From Caulobacter sp. (GTDB lineage: Bacteria; Pseudomonadota; Alphaproteobacteria; Caulobacterales; Caulobacteraceae): a stretch of DNA of 64,000 nucleotides. The stretch covers positions 186,001 through 250,000 of the forward strand of contig JAUXVF010000028.1 of assembly GCA_030680355.1 (NCBI GenBank), read 5' to 3'. A program made the position numbers and the translations under genes. This document shows positions 38,420-46,799 of the stretch, one piece after another (the first letter of the stretch is position 1; the number at the start of each line of letters is the position of its first letter). A model generated the notes under the pieces. The model saw only the letters and a list, made by a program, of their open reading frames with translations, was not told the DNA's origin and did not search any database.

Positions 38420-39274
38420 TCAGCCGACCTTCACCGGAATGTCGATGTCGCAGGGCGACAGGCCCGGCCCCTTCGTGGCCCTGGCGGTCGCCAGGACCTC
38501 GGCGAACGACGGGCTGGCGGTGTCAAGAATCTGGACATCGGGCCGCTCGCCCGCCGGAATGTCGGACAACAGGCGGACGCGGGTCATCACGTCACGGGGC
38601 GGGGTGACTGGTTCGCCGACCTTGATCGCCCGGACAGCATCCAGCCCGCTGATCACACGGCCAAATGCCGTGTAGTTGGTGTCCAGCGACGGATAAGTCT
38701 GGCGCATGAAGAAAAACTGGCTGTTGGCGCTGTCGGGCGGAGAGCCGCGGGCCATACCCAGCACGCCGGCGCAAAACAGGCCCCAGCCGGGCGCCTTGCC
38801 GTCGGCGGAGACCATCATCTGCATGTCAGGGGGGCCCCGCACCGGCAGGCTGCCGACAATGCCGGTTTCGGTGACCGCATGCTCGCCGTCGGGCGCGATC
38901 CGCGACACCATGGTGAAGGCCTGGTCGCGACCCCGGCGGAACATGAACTCGGCCTTGAGGTCGGGCAGGTCTTCCGTGCCGCCGGTGCCGTCGTTTCGAG
39001 GGTCGCCGGTCTGGGCCATGAACTGGTCGATCACCCGGAAAAAGCTCAGGCCGTTGTAGAAGCCCTGCCGGGTCAGCAGGCGGATGCGTTCGACGTGCGC
39101 CGGCGCCGCCCAGGGGGCCAACTCGACAATGATCCGCCCCTTACTGCTGTCGACGACGAGGACGTTGTCAGGATCGGGTCTGCGCCAGTCGGCGGCGACT
39201 GGAGCCGCCGGGGTCGCGGCCAGGGCCGGCGCGGCGAAAAACAGGGCGGCGAGCGCGAACGGCGCGAGTTTCAT
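38420..39274 (-). CDS. Secreted cyclophilin-like protein with family-specific insertion (copy 1)
   Basis: A 284-residue protein with signal peptide MKLAPFALAALFFAAPALAA. It is a clear paralogue of the protein encoded just downstream: FFRVIDQFMAQTGDPRNDG, an insertion between LKAEFMFRR and GVLGMARGSPPD, ANSQFFFMRQTYPSLDTNYT, and a C-terminal extension with AGERPDVQILDTASPSF. Cys in GLFCAG and SPCDI correspond to those of copy 2. The gene lies 13 bases upstream of copy 2. It probably works on periplasmic or outer-membrane proteins. Confidence 0.88.
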   Translation of the reverse strand: MKLAPFALAALFFAAPALAATPAAPVAADWRRPDPDNVLVVDSSKGRIIVELAPWAAPAHVERIRLLTRQGFYNGLSFFRVIDQFMAQTGDPRNDGTGGTEDLPDLKAEFMFRRGRDQAFTMVSRIAPDGEHAVTETGIVGSLPVRGPPDMQMMVSADGKAPGWGLFCAGVLGMARGSPPDSANSQFFFMRQTYPSLDTNYTAFGRVISGLDAVRAIKVGEPVTPPRDVMTRVRLLSDIPAGERPDVQILDTASPSFAEVLATARATKGPGLSPCDIDIPVKVG

Positions 39275-39350
39275 GCGGTGTTGTCTCTCATTGAACCTTG
39301 GTCGTGCCGTAGAGCGCCAGGACGGCGGGAAGAAGGCCGCTCGGTCGGGC

Positions 39351-39845
39351 TCAGGTCTGGGCCACTTTCGCCATCAGCCGCTCGGCGACGCCGGGGGAGA
39401 CGAAATGGGTGATGTCCCCGCCCAGAATGGCGATTTCCTTGACCAGCCGGGAGGCCACGGCCTGGTGGCGGGGATCGGCCATCAGGAACACCGTCTCGAT
39501 CTCGCGATCGAGCTGCTGGTTCATGGCCGTCATCTGGAATTCGTATTCGAAATCGGCGACCGCCCGCAGGCCCCGGATGATGATCCCGGCGCCGATTTCC
39601 CGCGCGAAATGCATCAGCAACCCCTCGAAGGGGCGCACCTCGATCACGGTATGCTGCTTCAGATGTGCGGTTTCGGCCTGGACGGTGGCGACCCGTTCAT
39701 CAAGCGAGAACAGGGGCCCCTTGCCCTGGTTGATGGCCACGCCGATGACCAGCTTGTCCACCAGCTTCACGGCCCGGCCGATGATATCCAGATGACCGTT
39801 GGTCATCGGGTCGAACGTACCCGGATAGAGTCCGACTCTCGCCAC
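39351..39845 (-). CDS. coaD: Phosphopantetheine adenylyltransferase, GTG start
   Basis: A 164-residue enzyme for the fourth CoA step, making dephospho-CoA from 4'-phosphopantetheine and ATP. It starts (V)ARVGLYPGTFDPMTNGHLDI; the nucleotidyltransferase TxGH motif is TNGH, and the second motif region is VASRLVKEIAILGGD. GTG 39845 was chosen because it gives the family N-terminus with AGGGG before it; a TTG one codon upstream is also possible. It lies 17 bases after gyrA. Confidence 0.96.
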   Translation of the reverse strand: MARVGLYPGTFDPMTNGHLDIIGRAVKLVDKLVIGVAINQGKGPLFSLDERVATVQAETAHLKQHTVIEVRPFEGLLMHFAREIGAGIIIRGLRAVADFEYEFQMTAMNQQLDREIETVFLMADPRHQAVASRLVKEIAILGGDITHFVSPGVAERLMAKVAQT

Positions 39846-39862
39846 CAAATTCCCCTTGCGCT

Positions 39863-42628
39863 CTAGACCGCGGGAGGTTGGTCGCCCCCGCCGTCGTCTG
39901 TTTCCGTCTCGGCTTCGCCTGTGGCTTCCAGCCGTTCCACGCTCACGACCTGCTCGTCGTCCGCGGTACGGAAGACGATAACACCCTGGGTGTTGCGCGC
40001 CGCGATGCGGATATTGGCGACGGGGCACCGTATCAACTGCCCCGCGTCTGTCACCAACAGGATTTCGTCAGCCTGCTCGACCGGGAAGCTGGCGACCAGG
40101 CGACCGCCCTTGCGGGTCAGGTCCTGGGCCAGCAGGCCCTGTCCGCCGCGACCGGTGCGGCGGAAGTCATAGGCGCTCGACCGTTTGCCGATGCCTTCTG
40201 AGGACAGGGTGAGGATATATTCCTCAGCCGCGCCCAGCTCGATGATGCGTTCGGGGGTCAGATCGGCCTCCCCTTCGTCCTCGTCATCGTCCTCAATCGG
40301 CGCGACGGCCTCGTCGCCGTCCTCCTCCGACTGGGCGCGCAGGCGGGCCCGCTCATACTTCAGATAGGCGGTGCGTTCGGCCGGGGTCGCGACGACGCCG
40401 TTGAGGATGGCCATCGACAGCACCAGGTCGCCCTCCTGCAGGCGGATGCCGCGGACGCCGGTGGATTCGCGGCCCGCGAACACCCGCACTTCGTCAGCCT
40501 GGAAGCGGATGGCGCGGCCCAGGGCCGTGGTCAGCAGGACATCATTGTCGGCGTTGCACAGGCCGACGCCGACGATGCTGTCGCCCTCGTCCAGCTTCAT
40601 GGCGATCTTGCCGTTGCGGTTGATCTGCACGAAATCGCTGAGCTTGTTGCGGCGGACGTTGCCCGAGCGGGTGGCGAACATCACGTCCAGCCGGTCCCAC
40701 TGATCTTCCGCTTCGGGCAGCGGCAGGATCGAGGTGATAGTTTCGCCCGGCTCGATCGGCAGCAGATTGACGAAAGCCTTGCCGCGCGAGGTCGGCGTGC
40801 CGACCGGCAGACGCCAGACCTTGAGTTTGTAGACCTTGCCGCCCGAGCTGAAGAACAGCACCGGTGCGTGGGTCGAGGCCGAGAACACCCGTGTGACGGC
40901 GTCCTCGTCCTTGGTCGACATGCCCGACCGGCCTTTTCCGCCATGCTTCTGGCTGCGGTAGGTCGACAGCGCCGTGCGCTTCACATAGCCGCCGTGGGTG
41001 ACGGTGATGACCATGTCCTCACGGGGGATGAGATCCTCATCCTCCATGTCGGAGCCGCCCTCGCCGAACACGGTGCGGCGCGGCATGACGAATTTCTGGC
41101 GCACCTCGACCAGCTCTTCGCGTACGATCCGCATGATGTTGACGCGGTCGGACAGCAGTTCAAGCAGGCCGGCGATCGATCCCGCCAGGGTGCGGGCCTC
41201 GTCCATGATCTCGTCATGGCCCAGGCCAGTGAGGCGCGACAGGGTCAGGGCCAGGATGGCCCGGGCCTGTTCGTCCGAGAGCCGAACCTGGTCGCCGCTG
41301 GTGATCACCGTCCGCGGATCGGCGATCAGGGCGATCAGGGGCATCATGTCGCCGGTCGGCCAGTCGCGGGCGCAGAGGCGCTCGCGGGCCTCGGCCGGGT
41401 CGGCCGATGAGCGGATGATGCGGATAAACTCGTCGATATTGGCCACGGCGATGGCCAGACCGACCAGCACATGACCGCGATCGCGGGCTTTGGAGAGTTC
41501 AAACTTCGTGCGGCGGACCACCACCTCCTCGCGGAAGTCCACGAAGGCGGTGAGCATGGCGCGCAGGCCCATCTGCTCGGGACGGCCATGGTTGAGCGCC
41601 AGCATGTTGTAGCTGAAGCTGCTCTGCAGGGCGGTGAAGCGATAGAGTTGGTTGAGGATCACGTCGCCCTGGGCGTCGCGCTTGAGCTCGACCACCACCC
41701 GCATGCCGGTGCGATCGCTCTCGTCGCGGATGTCGCTGATGCCTTCGAGCTTCTTTTCCCGCACCAGGTCGGCGATGTGCTCGACCAGATTGGATTTGTT
41801 GACCTGGAAGGGAATCGCCGTGATGACGATGCCTTCACGGTCCTTGCGCAGTTCTTCGACGCTGGCGATGCCGCGGATGATCACCGAGCCGCGGCCGGTC
41901 ATCAGGGCGACACGGGCCGCCGTGCGGCCCATGATCTCGCCGCCGGTGGGGAAGTCGGGACCGGGCACGATGTCGAGCAGCTCGTCGACGCCGATGTCCG
42001 GGTCATCGACCAGGGCCAGGCAGGCGTCGACGATCTCGCCCAGATTATGCGGCGGGATGTTGGTGGCCATGCCGACAGCGATGCCGCCGGCGCCGTTGAC
42101 CAGCAGATTGGGGATGCGGGCCGGCAGGACGGTCGGCTCCTGCTCCTTGCCGTCGTAGTTTTCCTGGAAGTCGACCGTGTCCTTGTCGATGTCGGCCAAC
42201 AGAGCCATGGCCGAGGGCGCCATCCGGCACTCGGTGTAACGCATGGCGGCCGGCATATCGCCGTCGACCGAGCCAAAGTTGCCCTGACCGTCGATGAGGG
42301 TCAGGCCCATGGAGAAGCCCTGGGCCATCCGCGCCAGGGCGAAATAGACCGACTGGTCGCCGTGGGGGTGGAACCGGCCCAGTACGTCACCGACCACGCG
42401 GGCGCACTTGGAATAGGTCTTCTCGGGCGTCATCCCCAGGTCATGCATCGAATAGAAGATGCGCCGGTGCACGGGCTTGAGCCCGTCACGAACGTCCGGC
42501 AGCGCGCGGCTGACGATGACGCTCATGGCGTAATCGAGATAGCTGCGCTTCAGCTCGTCTTCGATGGCGATGGGGGCTACCGCCCCGCGTCGTCCGTCAT
42601 CCGGAGGGGTAATGGTTTCGTCGGTCAA
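39863..42628 (-). CDS. gyrA: DNA gyrase subunit A, probable TTG start, unusual QRDR
   Basis: A 921-residue GyrA: breakage-reunion domain with the active Tyr at residue 131 (AAMRYTE), then the C-terminal beta-pinwheel with the GyrA-box region [11 protein letters not shown]. An acidic insertion ([20 protein letters not shown]) lies in the C-terminal domain, common in alphaproteobacteria. The start was taken at TTG 42628 because it gives (M)TDETITPP, as in Caulobacter relatives; longer reads cross the promoter. In the quinolone region the usual Ser83 is Gln (residue 92) and Asp87 is Phe (residue 96). Confidence 0.96.
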   Translation of the reverse strand: MTDETITPPDDGRRGAVAPIAIEDELKRSYLDYAMSVIVSRALPDVRDGLKPVHRRIFYSMHDLGMTPEKTYSKCARVVGDVLGRFHPHGDQSVYFALARMAQGFSMGLTLIDGQGNFGSVDGDMPAAMRYTECRMAPSAMALLADIDKDTVDFQENYDGKEQEPTVLPARIPNLLVNGAGGIAVGMATNIPPHNLGEIVDACLALVDDPDIGVDELLDIVPGPDFPTGGEIMGRTAARVALMTGRGSVIIRGIASVEELRKDREGIVITAIPFQVNKSNLVEHIADLVREKKLEGISDIRDESDRTGMRVVVELKRDAQGDVILNQLYRFTALQSSFSYNMLALNHGRPEQMGLRAMLTAFVDFREEVVVRRTKFELSKARDRGHVLVGLAIAVANIDEFIRIIRSSADPAEARERLCARDWPTGDMMPLIALIADPRTVITSGDQVRLSDEQARAILALTLSRLTGLGHDEIMDEARTLAGSIAGLLELLSDRVNIMRIVREELVEVRQKFVMPRRTVFGEGGSDMEDEDLIPREDMVITVTHGGYVKRTALSTYRSQKHGGKGRSGMSTKDEDAVTRVFSASTHAPVLFFSSGGKVYKLKVWRLPVGTPTSRGKAFVNLLPIEPGETITSILPLPEAEDQWDRLDVMFATRSGNVRRNKLSDFVQINRNGKIAMKLDEGDSIVGVGLCNADNDVLLTTALGRAIRFQADEVRVFAGRESTGVRGIRLQEGDLVLSMAILNGVVATPAERTAYLKYERARLRAQSEEDGDEAVAPIEDDDEDEGEADLTPERIIELGAAEEYILTLSSEGIGKRSSAYDFRRTGRGGQGLLAQDLTRKGGRLVASFPVEQADEILLVTDAGQLIRCPVANIRIAARNTQGVIVFRTADDEQVVSVERLEATGEAETETDDGGGDQPPAV

Positions 42629-42741
42629 TGCGGGGTTTGCTGTCAGAATCGGACACAAAATTGTCCGCCTTCCCGTTAACATCCCCAACCACGGCGCGCC
42701 ACCGCCGGAGCGCCTTTTCAGGTTCAAACAGGAGCATTTCG

Positions 42742-43260
42742 ATGCGCCATTTCGCCGTCGCCCTCGCCGCAACCCTGGTTGCCCTGCCCGCCTTCGCGGC
42801 TCCCGCCCCGCTGACCGTCGCCCTCAAGGGGTCCGGAGGCGAGGACCGAGGCTCGGCGACCCTGACCGAGGCGCCCGGCGGGGTCTTGATGCGGGTTGAA
42901 GTCAGCGGGCTGACGCCCGGCTGGCACGGCCTGCATTTCCACGAAAAGGGCGACTGCTCGAGCGCCGACTTCAAGTCGTCCGGCGGCCATGTTCACGGCC
43001 CCGCGCCGGCGGTTCACGGCCTGCTCAACCCCGCCGCCAGCGAGGCCGGCGACCTGCCCAACCTCTACGTCGGCGCCGATGGCGTCGGTCGCGCCGAGAT
43101 GTTCACAACCCAGGTGTCGCTGACCGCCGCGGGCCGGCTGGCTCTGCTCGACGCCGACGGCTCGGCCCTGGTCGTGCACGCCTCGCCCGACGACCATATG
43201 AGCCAGCCGATCGGCGGCGCCGGCAGTCGTGTCGCCTGCGGCGTCATCAAGGGCGGCTGA
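42742..43260 (+). CDS. sodC: Periplasmic Cu/Zn superoxide dismutase-family protein
   Basis: A 172-residue protein with a signal peptide ([20 protein letters not shown]) and AGGAG before the ATG. Copper ligands H65 and H67 are in [10 protein letters not shown], the bridging His in SGGHVHGP, and the last copper His in VVHASPDDH. At the zinc site His71-equivalent (H92) and the Asp (D104) are present, but the His80-equivalent is Glu (E101). The disulfide Cys pair is present (GDC and RVACGVI). It is divergent from gyrA, and its TGA abuts the convergent stop of the next gene. Confidence 0.93.
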   Translation: MRHFAVALAATLVALPAFAAPAPLTVALKGSGGEDRGSATLTEAPGGVLMRVEVSGLTPGWHGLHFHEKGDCSSADFKSSGGHVHGPAPAVHGLLNPAASEAGDLPNLYVGADGVGRAEMFTTQVSLTAAGRLALLDADGSALVVHASPDDHMSQPIGGAGSRVACGVIKGG

Positions 43261-43731
43261 TCAGAGCACGGGCCGGGTGATCATCAATCCGTAGACGGCG
43301 ACAACGCCGGCGAAGGCCGGCCATCCGAGGATGAACCAGACCCGGAACAGCCTGTGATAGGCGGCCGGGAGCGGCGCGCCCTGCGCCACGGCCGCCTCCG
43401 CGAGCCGCCGGATGCGCAGCTGGATCACCACCACCGGCAGCCAGCAGGCCCCGATCAGCAGATACAGGGCCCAAGCCCAGACCAGCCAGGGCTCGAAGAG
43501 CCGATAGCCCTGGATAGCCGCCAGGGCGACGCCGCTGAACGGCTGCAGGATCACGGCCGGCGCTGTGAACAAGAAGTCGGCCAGAACGACGATCCGCGCG
43601 GTCGCTGCGACCACCTCCGCCCGACCGGTCCGGTGAGCCTGGAGCATGAAAAACGCGATGCCCGCTCCGGTTCCGAACAGCACCGCGGCCGACAGGATAT
43701 GAACCAGCTTGATCAGGGCGAAGAGGCTCAT
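43261..43731 (-). CDS. DUF2269 family integral membrane protein
   Basis: A 156-residue protein with four membrane helices. The start MSLFALIKLVHILSAAVLFG and the segment FMLQAHRTGRAEVVAATARI followed by DFLFTAPAVILQPFSGVAL are typical of DUF2269. Function is unknown. Its ATG overlaps the stop of the upstream SDR gene (ATGA), so the pair is an operon; in other bacteria the same pairing of DUF2269 with an epimerase-DoxX fusion occurs. The stop codon abuts that of sodC, forming TGATCA. Confidence 0.9.
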   Translation of the reverse strand: MSLFALIKLVHILSAAVLFGTGAGIAFFMLQAHRTGRAEVVAATARIVVLADFLFTAPAVILQPFSGVALAAIQGYRLFEPWLVWAWALYLLIGACWLPVVVIQLRIRRLAEAAVAQGAPLPAAYHRLFRVWFILGWPAFAGVVAVYGLMITRPVL

Positions 43732-45023
43732 CGGCGGTCGTCCGTCGCAGCGACGAACAGCGCCAGCAGGATGATCGGCGGAATCTTCAAGAGAGGACCG
43801 AGCGGATCAAGCCACAGCAGAGGCGCCGACAGCGCACCGGCCAGCAGATAGCTACAGGCCGTCAGGGCCATGCCGATGGCAGCCGCCCGCGACCAGCGCC
43901 GGACCCAGAGCAGGCCGCCCAGACTGATGTCCAGCACCGCACCGCCGCCCGCCAGGACAGGCGACGCCTCGCCATAACCGGCGGCGCGCAGCACCCCGAC
44001 AGCCGCCTCCCAGCCGGGCCAGACGGTGATCAACCCGGTGGCGATCCAGAAGACGCCAAGGCTGACAATCGCCAGCGGCCGGAGCAGATACAGGCGCGCA
44101 TGCCACCGGTCCTGCACCGTCGCGGGTGTCTCCGAGAGCCATTGGGTGAAGGCCCTTGGTCTCACGCCGACAAGCGTCGCCAGGTCTCCGGGGGCGCCGG
44201 CCACATCATGCGCCATCTGCCGCAGGGAGGTCGTCCGCAGCGCCGATGGCCAGCCCAGCCAACCAAGCAGATCGCCAAGCCGGGCGACCGGCCCGACGAG
44301 ACTGACGGGCAGGCGAAGCAGAGGCGCGGGCGCCAGACCCAGCCATCCCCGCAGGCCTGACAGCAACCCGCCGAGGGAAACCGTTTCAGGCCCGGCCACG
44401 TCGACAGTCAATCGGGCGGGCGCGCCGGGTTCGACCAGCGCAACAACGGCGGCGCAAAGATCCTCCATAGCCACCGGTCGAAAACGGCCTGTCCCACCGG
44501 CAAGCGGGATCACAAACGGAAAGGCCGCCAGCCCGCGCATCAGCGCCGAGCCGCCATAGACACCGCGGGCAAGCACCAGGGAGGGACGCAGGACCACCCA
44601 GTCCAGACGGCTGGCCCGCACAAGCCGCTCGGTCGCCTGCTTCGACTCGCCATAGGCCGTGCCCGACTGTTCGTCGGCGCCCACGGCCGACAGATGGACC
44701 AGTCGCGTGGGCCCTTCCGCGTCGCAGGCGGCGATCAGGGCGGCCGGGCCGGTCACATGGGCGGCGCGAACGCTGTCCCCGGCGCTGTCCTGCAGCACGC
44801 CCACACAGTTGACCACCGCATCGACGTCCGCGAGGAGAGGCACCCACAGGTCCGGAGTCGTCAGGTCGCCGAACTCCGCCCTCACCCAGTCATGGCTGGG
44901 CGCAATACGGCGCGCCGCCTCGGGGCGCCGCGCGCCGGCCCGGACCGTGTGGCCCGCCGCCGCGAGAGATGCGGCGACATGCGATCCGATAAAGCCCGAC
45001 GCGCCCAGAACCAGGACCCGCAC
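43728..45023 (-). CDS. SDR-family NAD(P)-binding epimerase-like protein fused to a DoxX-like membrane domain
   Basis: A 431-residue fusion. The N-terminal domain (about residues 1-290) is an atypical SDR: nucleotide motif VLGASGFIGSHVA, NCVGVLQDS, HLSAVGAD, and YxxxK as YGESKQATERLV. The C-terminal part (about 305-428) has four hydrophobic helices of DoxX type. Such proteins resemble complex I NDUFA9-like and YcfA-type SDRs. Inference: a membrane-bound NAD(P)H-dependent redox function with the DUF2269 partner. No substrate evidence is visible. Confidence 0.88.
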   Translation of the reverse strand: MRVLVLGASGFIGSHVAASLAAAGHTVRAGARRPEAARRIAPSHDWVRAEFGDLTTPDLWVPLLADVDAVVNCVGVLQDSAGDSVRAAHVTGPAALIAACDAEGPTRLVHLSAVGADEQSGTAYGESKQATERLVRASRLDWVVLRPSLVLARGVYGGSALMRGLAAFPFVIPLAGGTGRFRPVAMEDLCAAVVALVEPGAPARLTVDVAGPETVSLGGLLSGLRGWLGLAPAPLLRLPVSLVGPVARLGDLLGWLGWPSALRTTSLRQMAHDVAGAPGDLATLVGVRPRAFTQWLSETPATVQDRWHARLYLLRPLAIVSLGVFWIATGLITVWPGWEAAVGVLRAAGYGEASPVLAGGGAVLDISLGGLLWVRRWSRAAAIGMALTACSYLLAGALSAPLLWLDPLGPLLKIPPIILLALFVAATDDRR

Positions 45024-45038
45024 GGCGCTGCCCGTGTT

Positions 45039-45518
45039 CTAGAACGGGATCTCGTCGTCGAGGTCGGCCGAGAAGCTTTCCTTGGGGCCCGAGGGCTGGG
45101 CCCGGTCGGCGCCGGAATAGCCGCCGCCGAAGTCGCCCTCGTCACGGGCGCCGCCGCCGCTGTCGCCACGACCGCCGAGCATCGTCAGTTCACCGCGGAA
45201 CTTCTGCAGCACGACCTCGGTGGAGTATTTCTCCACGCCCGCCTGGTCGGTCCATTTGCGGGTCTGCAGCGCGCCCTCGATATAGATGGTCGAACCCTTC
45301 TTCAGGTACTGCTCGGCGACCTTGACGAGGTTGTCGTTGAAAATCACGACCCGGTGCCACTCGGTGCGTTCCTTGCGTTCGCCGCTGGTGCGGTCGCGCC
45401 AGGTTTCCGAGGTCGCGAGGCTGAGATTGCAGACCCTGTCGCCGGAATTGAGGGTGCGGATCTCGGGGTCCTTGCCCAGATTGCCGACCAGAATGACCTT
45501 GTTGACGCTGCCCGCCAT
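45039..45518 (-). CDS. ssb: Single-stranded DNA-binding protein
   Basis: A 159-residue SSB. The OB-fold starts [20 protein letters not shown], with [20 protein letters not shown] and the Trp-rich strand [17 protein letters not shown] Gly/Asp-rich linker follows, and the acidic tip DLDDEIPF is the partner-binding tail. A GTTC-N7-GTTC LexA box lies about 90 bases upstream, so SOS induction is likely. The gene is alone on its transcript as far as can be seen. Confidence 0.97.
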   Translation of the reverse strand: MAGSVNKVILVGNLGKDPEIRTLNSGDRVCNLSLATSETWRDRTSGERKERTEWHRVVIFNDNLVKVAEQYLKKGSTIYIEGALQTRKWTDQAGVEKYSTEVVLQKFRGELTMLGGRGDSGGGARDEGDFGGGYSGADRAQPSGPKESFSADLDDEIPF

Positions 45519-45608
45519 AGCCCTGTTCCTTCATCACGCCCGGCGACCAGTTCGCGCCGGAATCTGACGCGCAAACTAGCCGCCGTTAACCATTGATGAA
45601 AGAGCAGT

Positions 45609-45623
45609 GTTCATACTTTGTTC
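45609..45623. promoter_or_regulatory. LexA (SOS) box upstream of ssb
   Basis: The sequence GTTCATACTTTGTTC is an exact match to the alphaproteobacterial LexA consensus GTTC-N7-GTTC. It lies 91 bases upstream of the ssb start codon in a 160-base intergenic region. ssb is an SOS gene in Caulobacter (established knowledge). The nearest other gene start is not within reach, so ssb is the likely target. Confidence 0.8.
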
Positions 45624-45679
45624 TGACGTGCAAGCATTTATGCACAGCATTTTTCAACCAGGCTGAAGATCAGGCTGCG

Positions 45680-46057
45680 CTACTGCACGGCGCCGGGCAT
45701 GACCAGCCGGCCGTCGCCGCTGCGGACCAGCATCAGGTACTGGTTCCCCTCCCAACGGGTGGCCCGGAAAATCCCCTCCCGGCGCAGGAAGAGGAAGTTG
45801 CCCTGATAGGCTCCCGACAGCTCCCGGGTCTGGCCGCCCATGCGCAGGAAGCGAAGGCGCATGCCCTCGAGCTGGGCGGCGCAGTTTTCGATGTTGGGCA
45901 CGTTGCGCGCCACGACGTTGAACTTGACCTTGCCGTTCGGCTCCGAGCCGACGTGGTAGCAGACGCCCGTATCCACCGGCGCCTTGACCGTCTCGGTGCA
46001 GGCGCCCAGCAGGGCCGCCGCCGCGACGAGAAGGGTGATTTGAATGCGTTTCGACAT
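45680..46057 (-). CDS. Small Cys-containing lipoprotein of unknown function
   Basis: A 125-residue protein: MSKRIQITLLVAAAALLGAC is a lipoprotein signal (lipobox LGAC). The mature part has a Cys in TGVCYHVGSEPNGKVKFNVV, another in NVPNIENCAAQLEGMRLRFL, and a beta-rich end (GAYQGNFLFLRREGIFRATR). It follows a TM protein with a similar Cys spacing in its C-terminal domain by 15 bases, and the two may be distantly related. Function unknown. It lies downstream of flaEY, but a hairpin separates it from that gene. Confidence 0.8.
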   Translation of the reverse strand: MSKRIQITLLVAAAALLGACTETVKAPVDTGVCYHVGSEPNGKVKFNVVARNVPNIENCAAQLEGMRLRFLRMGGQTRELSGAYQGNFLFLRREGIFRATRWEGNQYLMLVRSGDGRLVMPGAVQ

Positions 46058-46072
46058 GGCGAAATCCTGACC

Positions 46073-46741
46073 TCAGCCAACCGGCGGGATGGAACAGTTG
46101 GGACCCTGCTCGACCAGGGTGCGGAAACGCCGGTTATCGGACGATATCTCGACCTTGTCGCGGACCAGCCGCAGGGTCTGATCGCCCCAGCGGCCGTAGG
46201 TGGCGCCGCCGCGTGACTCGCACTGGCCGGCAAACAGGGTGTGGACGCAGTTGTTGAGCTCCGACACGCCGACCTGGGACCAGGACCCGCCGGCATAGCG
46301 CCAGCACATCTGCGCCGTCACGGGAGCCGGCGCCGGCCGGGCGTCAACCGGCTCGGCGGCGGGCGTCGGCTGGGGCGCGGCGCGGGGCGGCGGCAGCGGG
46401 GCCAGAATGGTGCCGGCGACATCGGCCGCGGCCAGGGCGCCGGTTTCGTCCACGCCGACGTCAAGAGCGCCGGTGGCCACGCCATTGCGCTGAGCGCACG
46501 CGGTCAGCGTGATTTCGCCGACGAACTGCCCCCCGACGAAGCAGCGGATCGGCCGGGTCGGGTCGAGCTTGGTGTCGTCGTCGCGGCCGGTCTGCACGAC
46601 CAGGCCGCCGGTGGCGGCGGGCGGCGGCTTGTTGGAGCCCTTGTCGCCGCGCATGATGGTTGCGGCGATCAGGATCCCGAGCAGCAGCGCCAACGCGCCG
46701 CCGATGGCCAGGACAACGCGGCGATCCTTGAGAAATTCCAT
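46073..46741 (-). CDS. Single-pass membrane protein with Cys-rich extracytoplasmic domain, function unknown
   Basis: A 222-residue protein: one membrane helix (residues 9-28), a Pro/Gly linker, a first small domain (about 45-110) with Cys in IRCFVGGQF and LTACAQRNG, a Pro/Ala-rich spacer (112-145), and a second domain with Cys in AQMCWRYAGGSW, ELNNCVHTLFAGQC and QGPNCSIPP. Six Cys outside the cytoplasm suggest disulfides. No family recognised. It lies between flaEY and the small lipoprotein. Confidence 0.78.
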   Translation of the reverse strand: MEFLKDRRVVLAIGGALALLLGILIAATIMRGDKGSNKPPPAATGGLVVQTGRDDDTKLDPTRPIRCFVGGQFVGEITLTACAQRNGVATGALDVGVDETGALAAADVAGTILAPLPPPRAAPQPTPAAEPVDARPAPAPVTAQMCWRYAGGSWSQVGVSELNNCVHTLFAGQCESRGGATYGRWGDQTLRLVRDKVEISSDNRRFRTLVEQGPNCSIPPVG

Positions 46742-46778
46742 GGTTACAATCGCTATCTTGCGTCCGCGACGCTTTCAA

Positions 46779-46798
46779 GCCCGCTCGGTCGAGCGGGC
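46779..46798 (-). terminator. Hairpin right after the flaEY stop
   Basis: An 8-bp perfect stem (GCCCGCTC and GAGCGGGC) with a GACC-type loop begins one base after the flaEY stop codon on the minus strand, followed by TTGAAAG. The U-tract is poor, so termination may be partial or Rho-assisted. It separates flaEY from the two Cys-containing envelope genes. Confidence 0.5.
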
Positions 46799-46799
46799 G

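Noticed and set aside
43255..43266. TGATCA palindrome at the sodC/DUF2269 junction as a binding site.
   Set aside because: It is simply two abutting convergent TGA stop codons.
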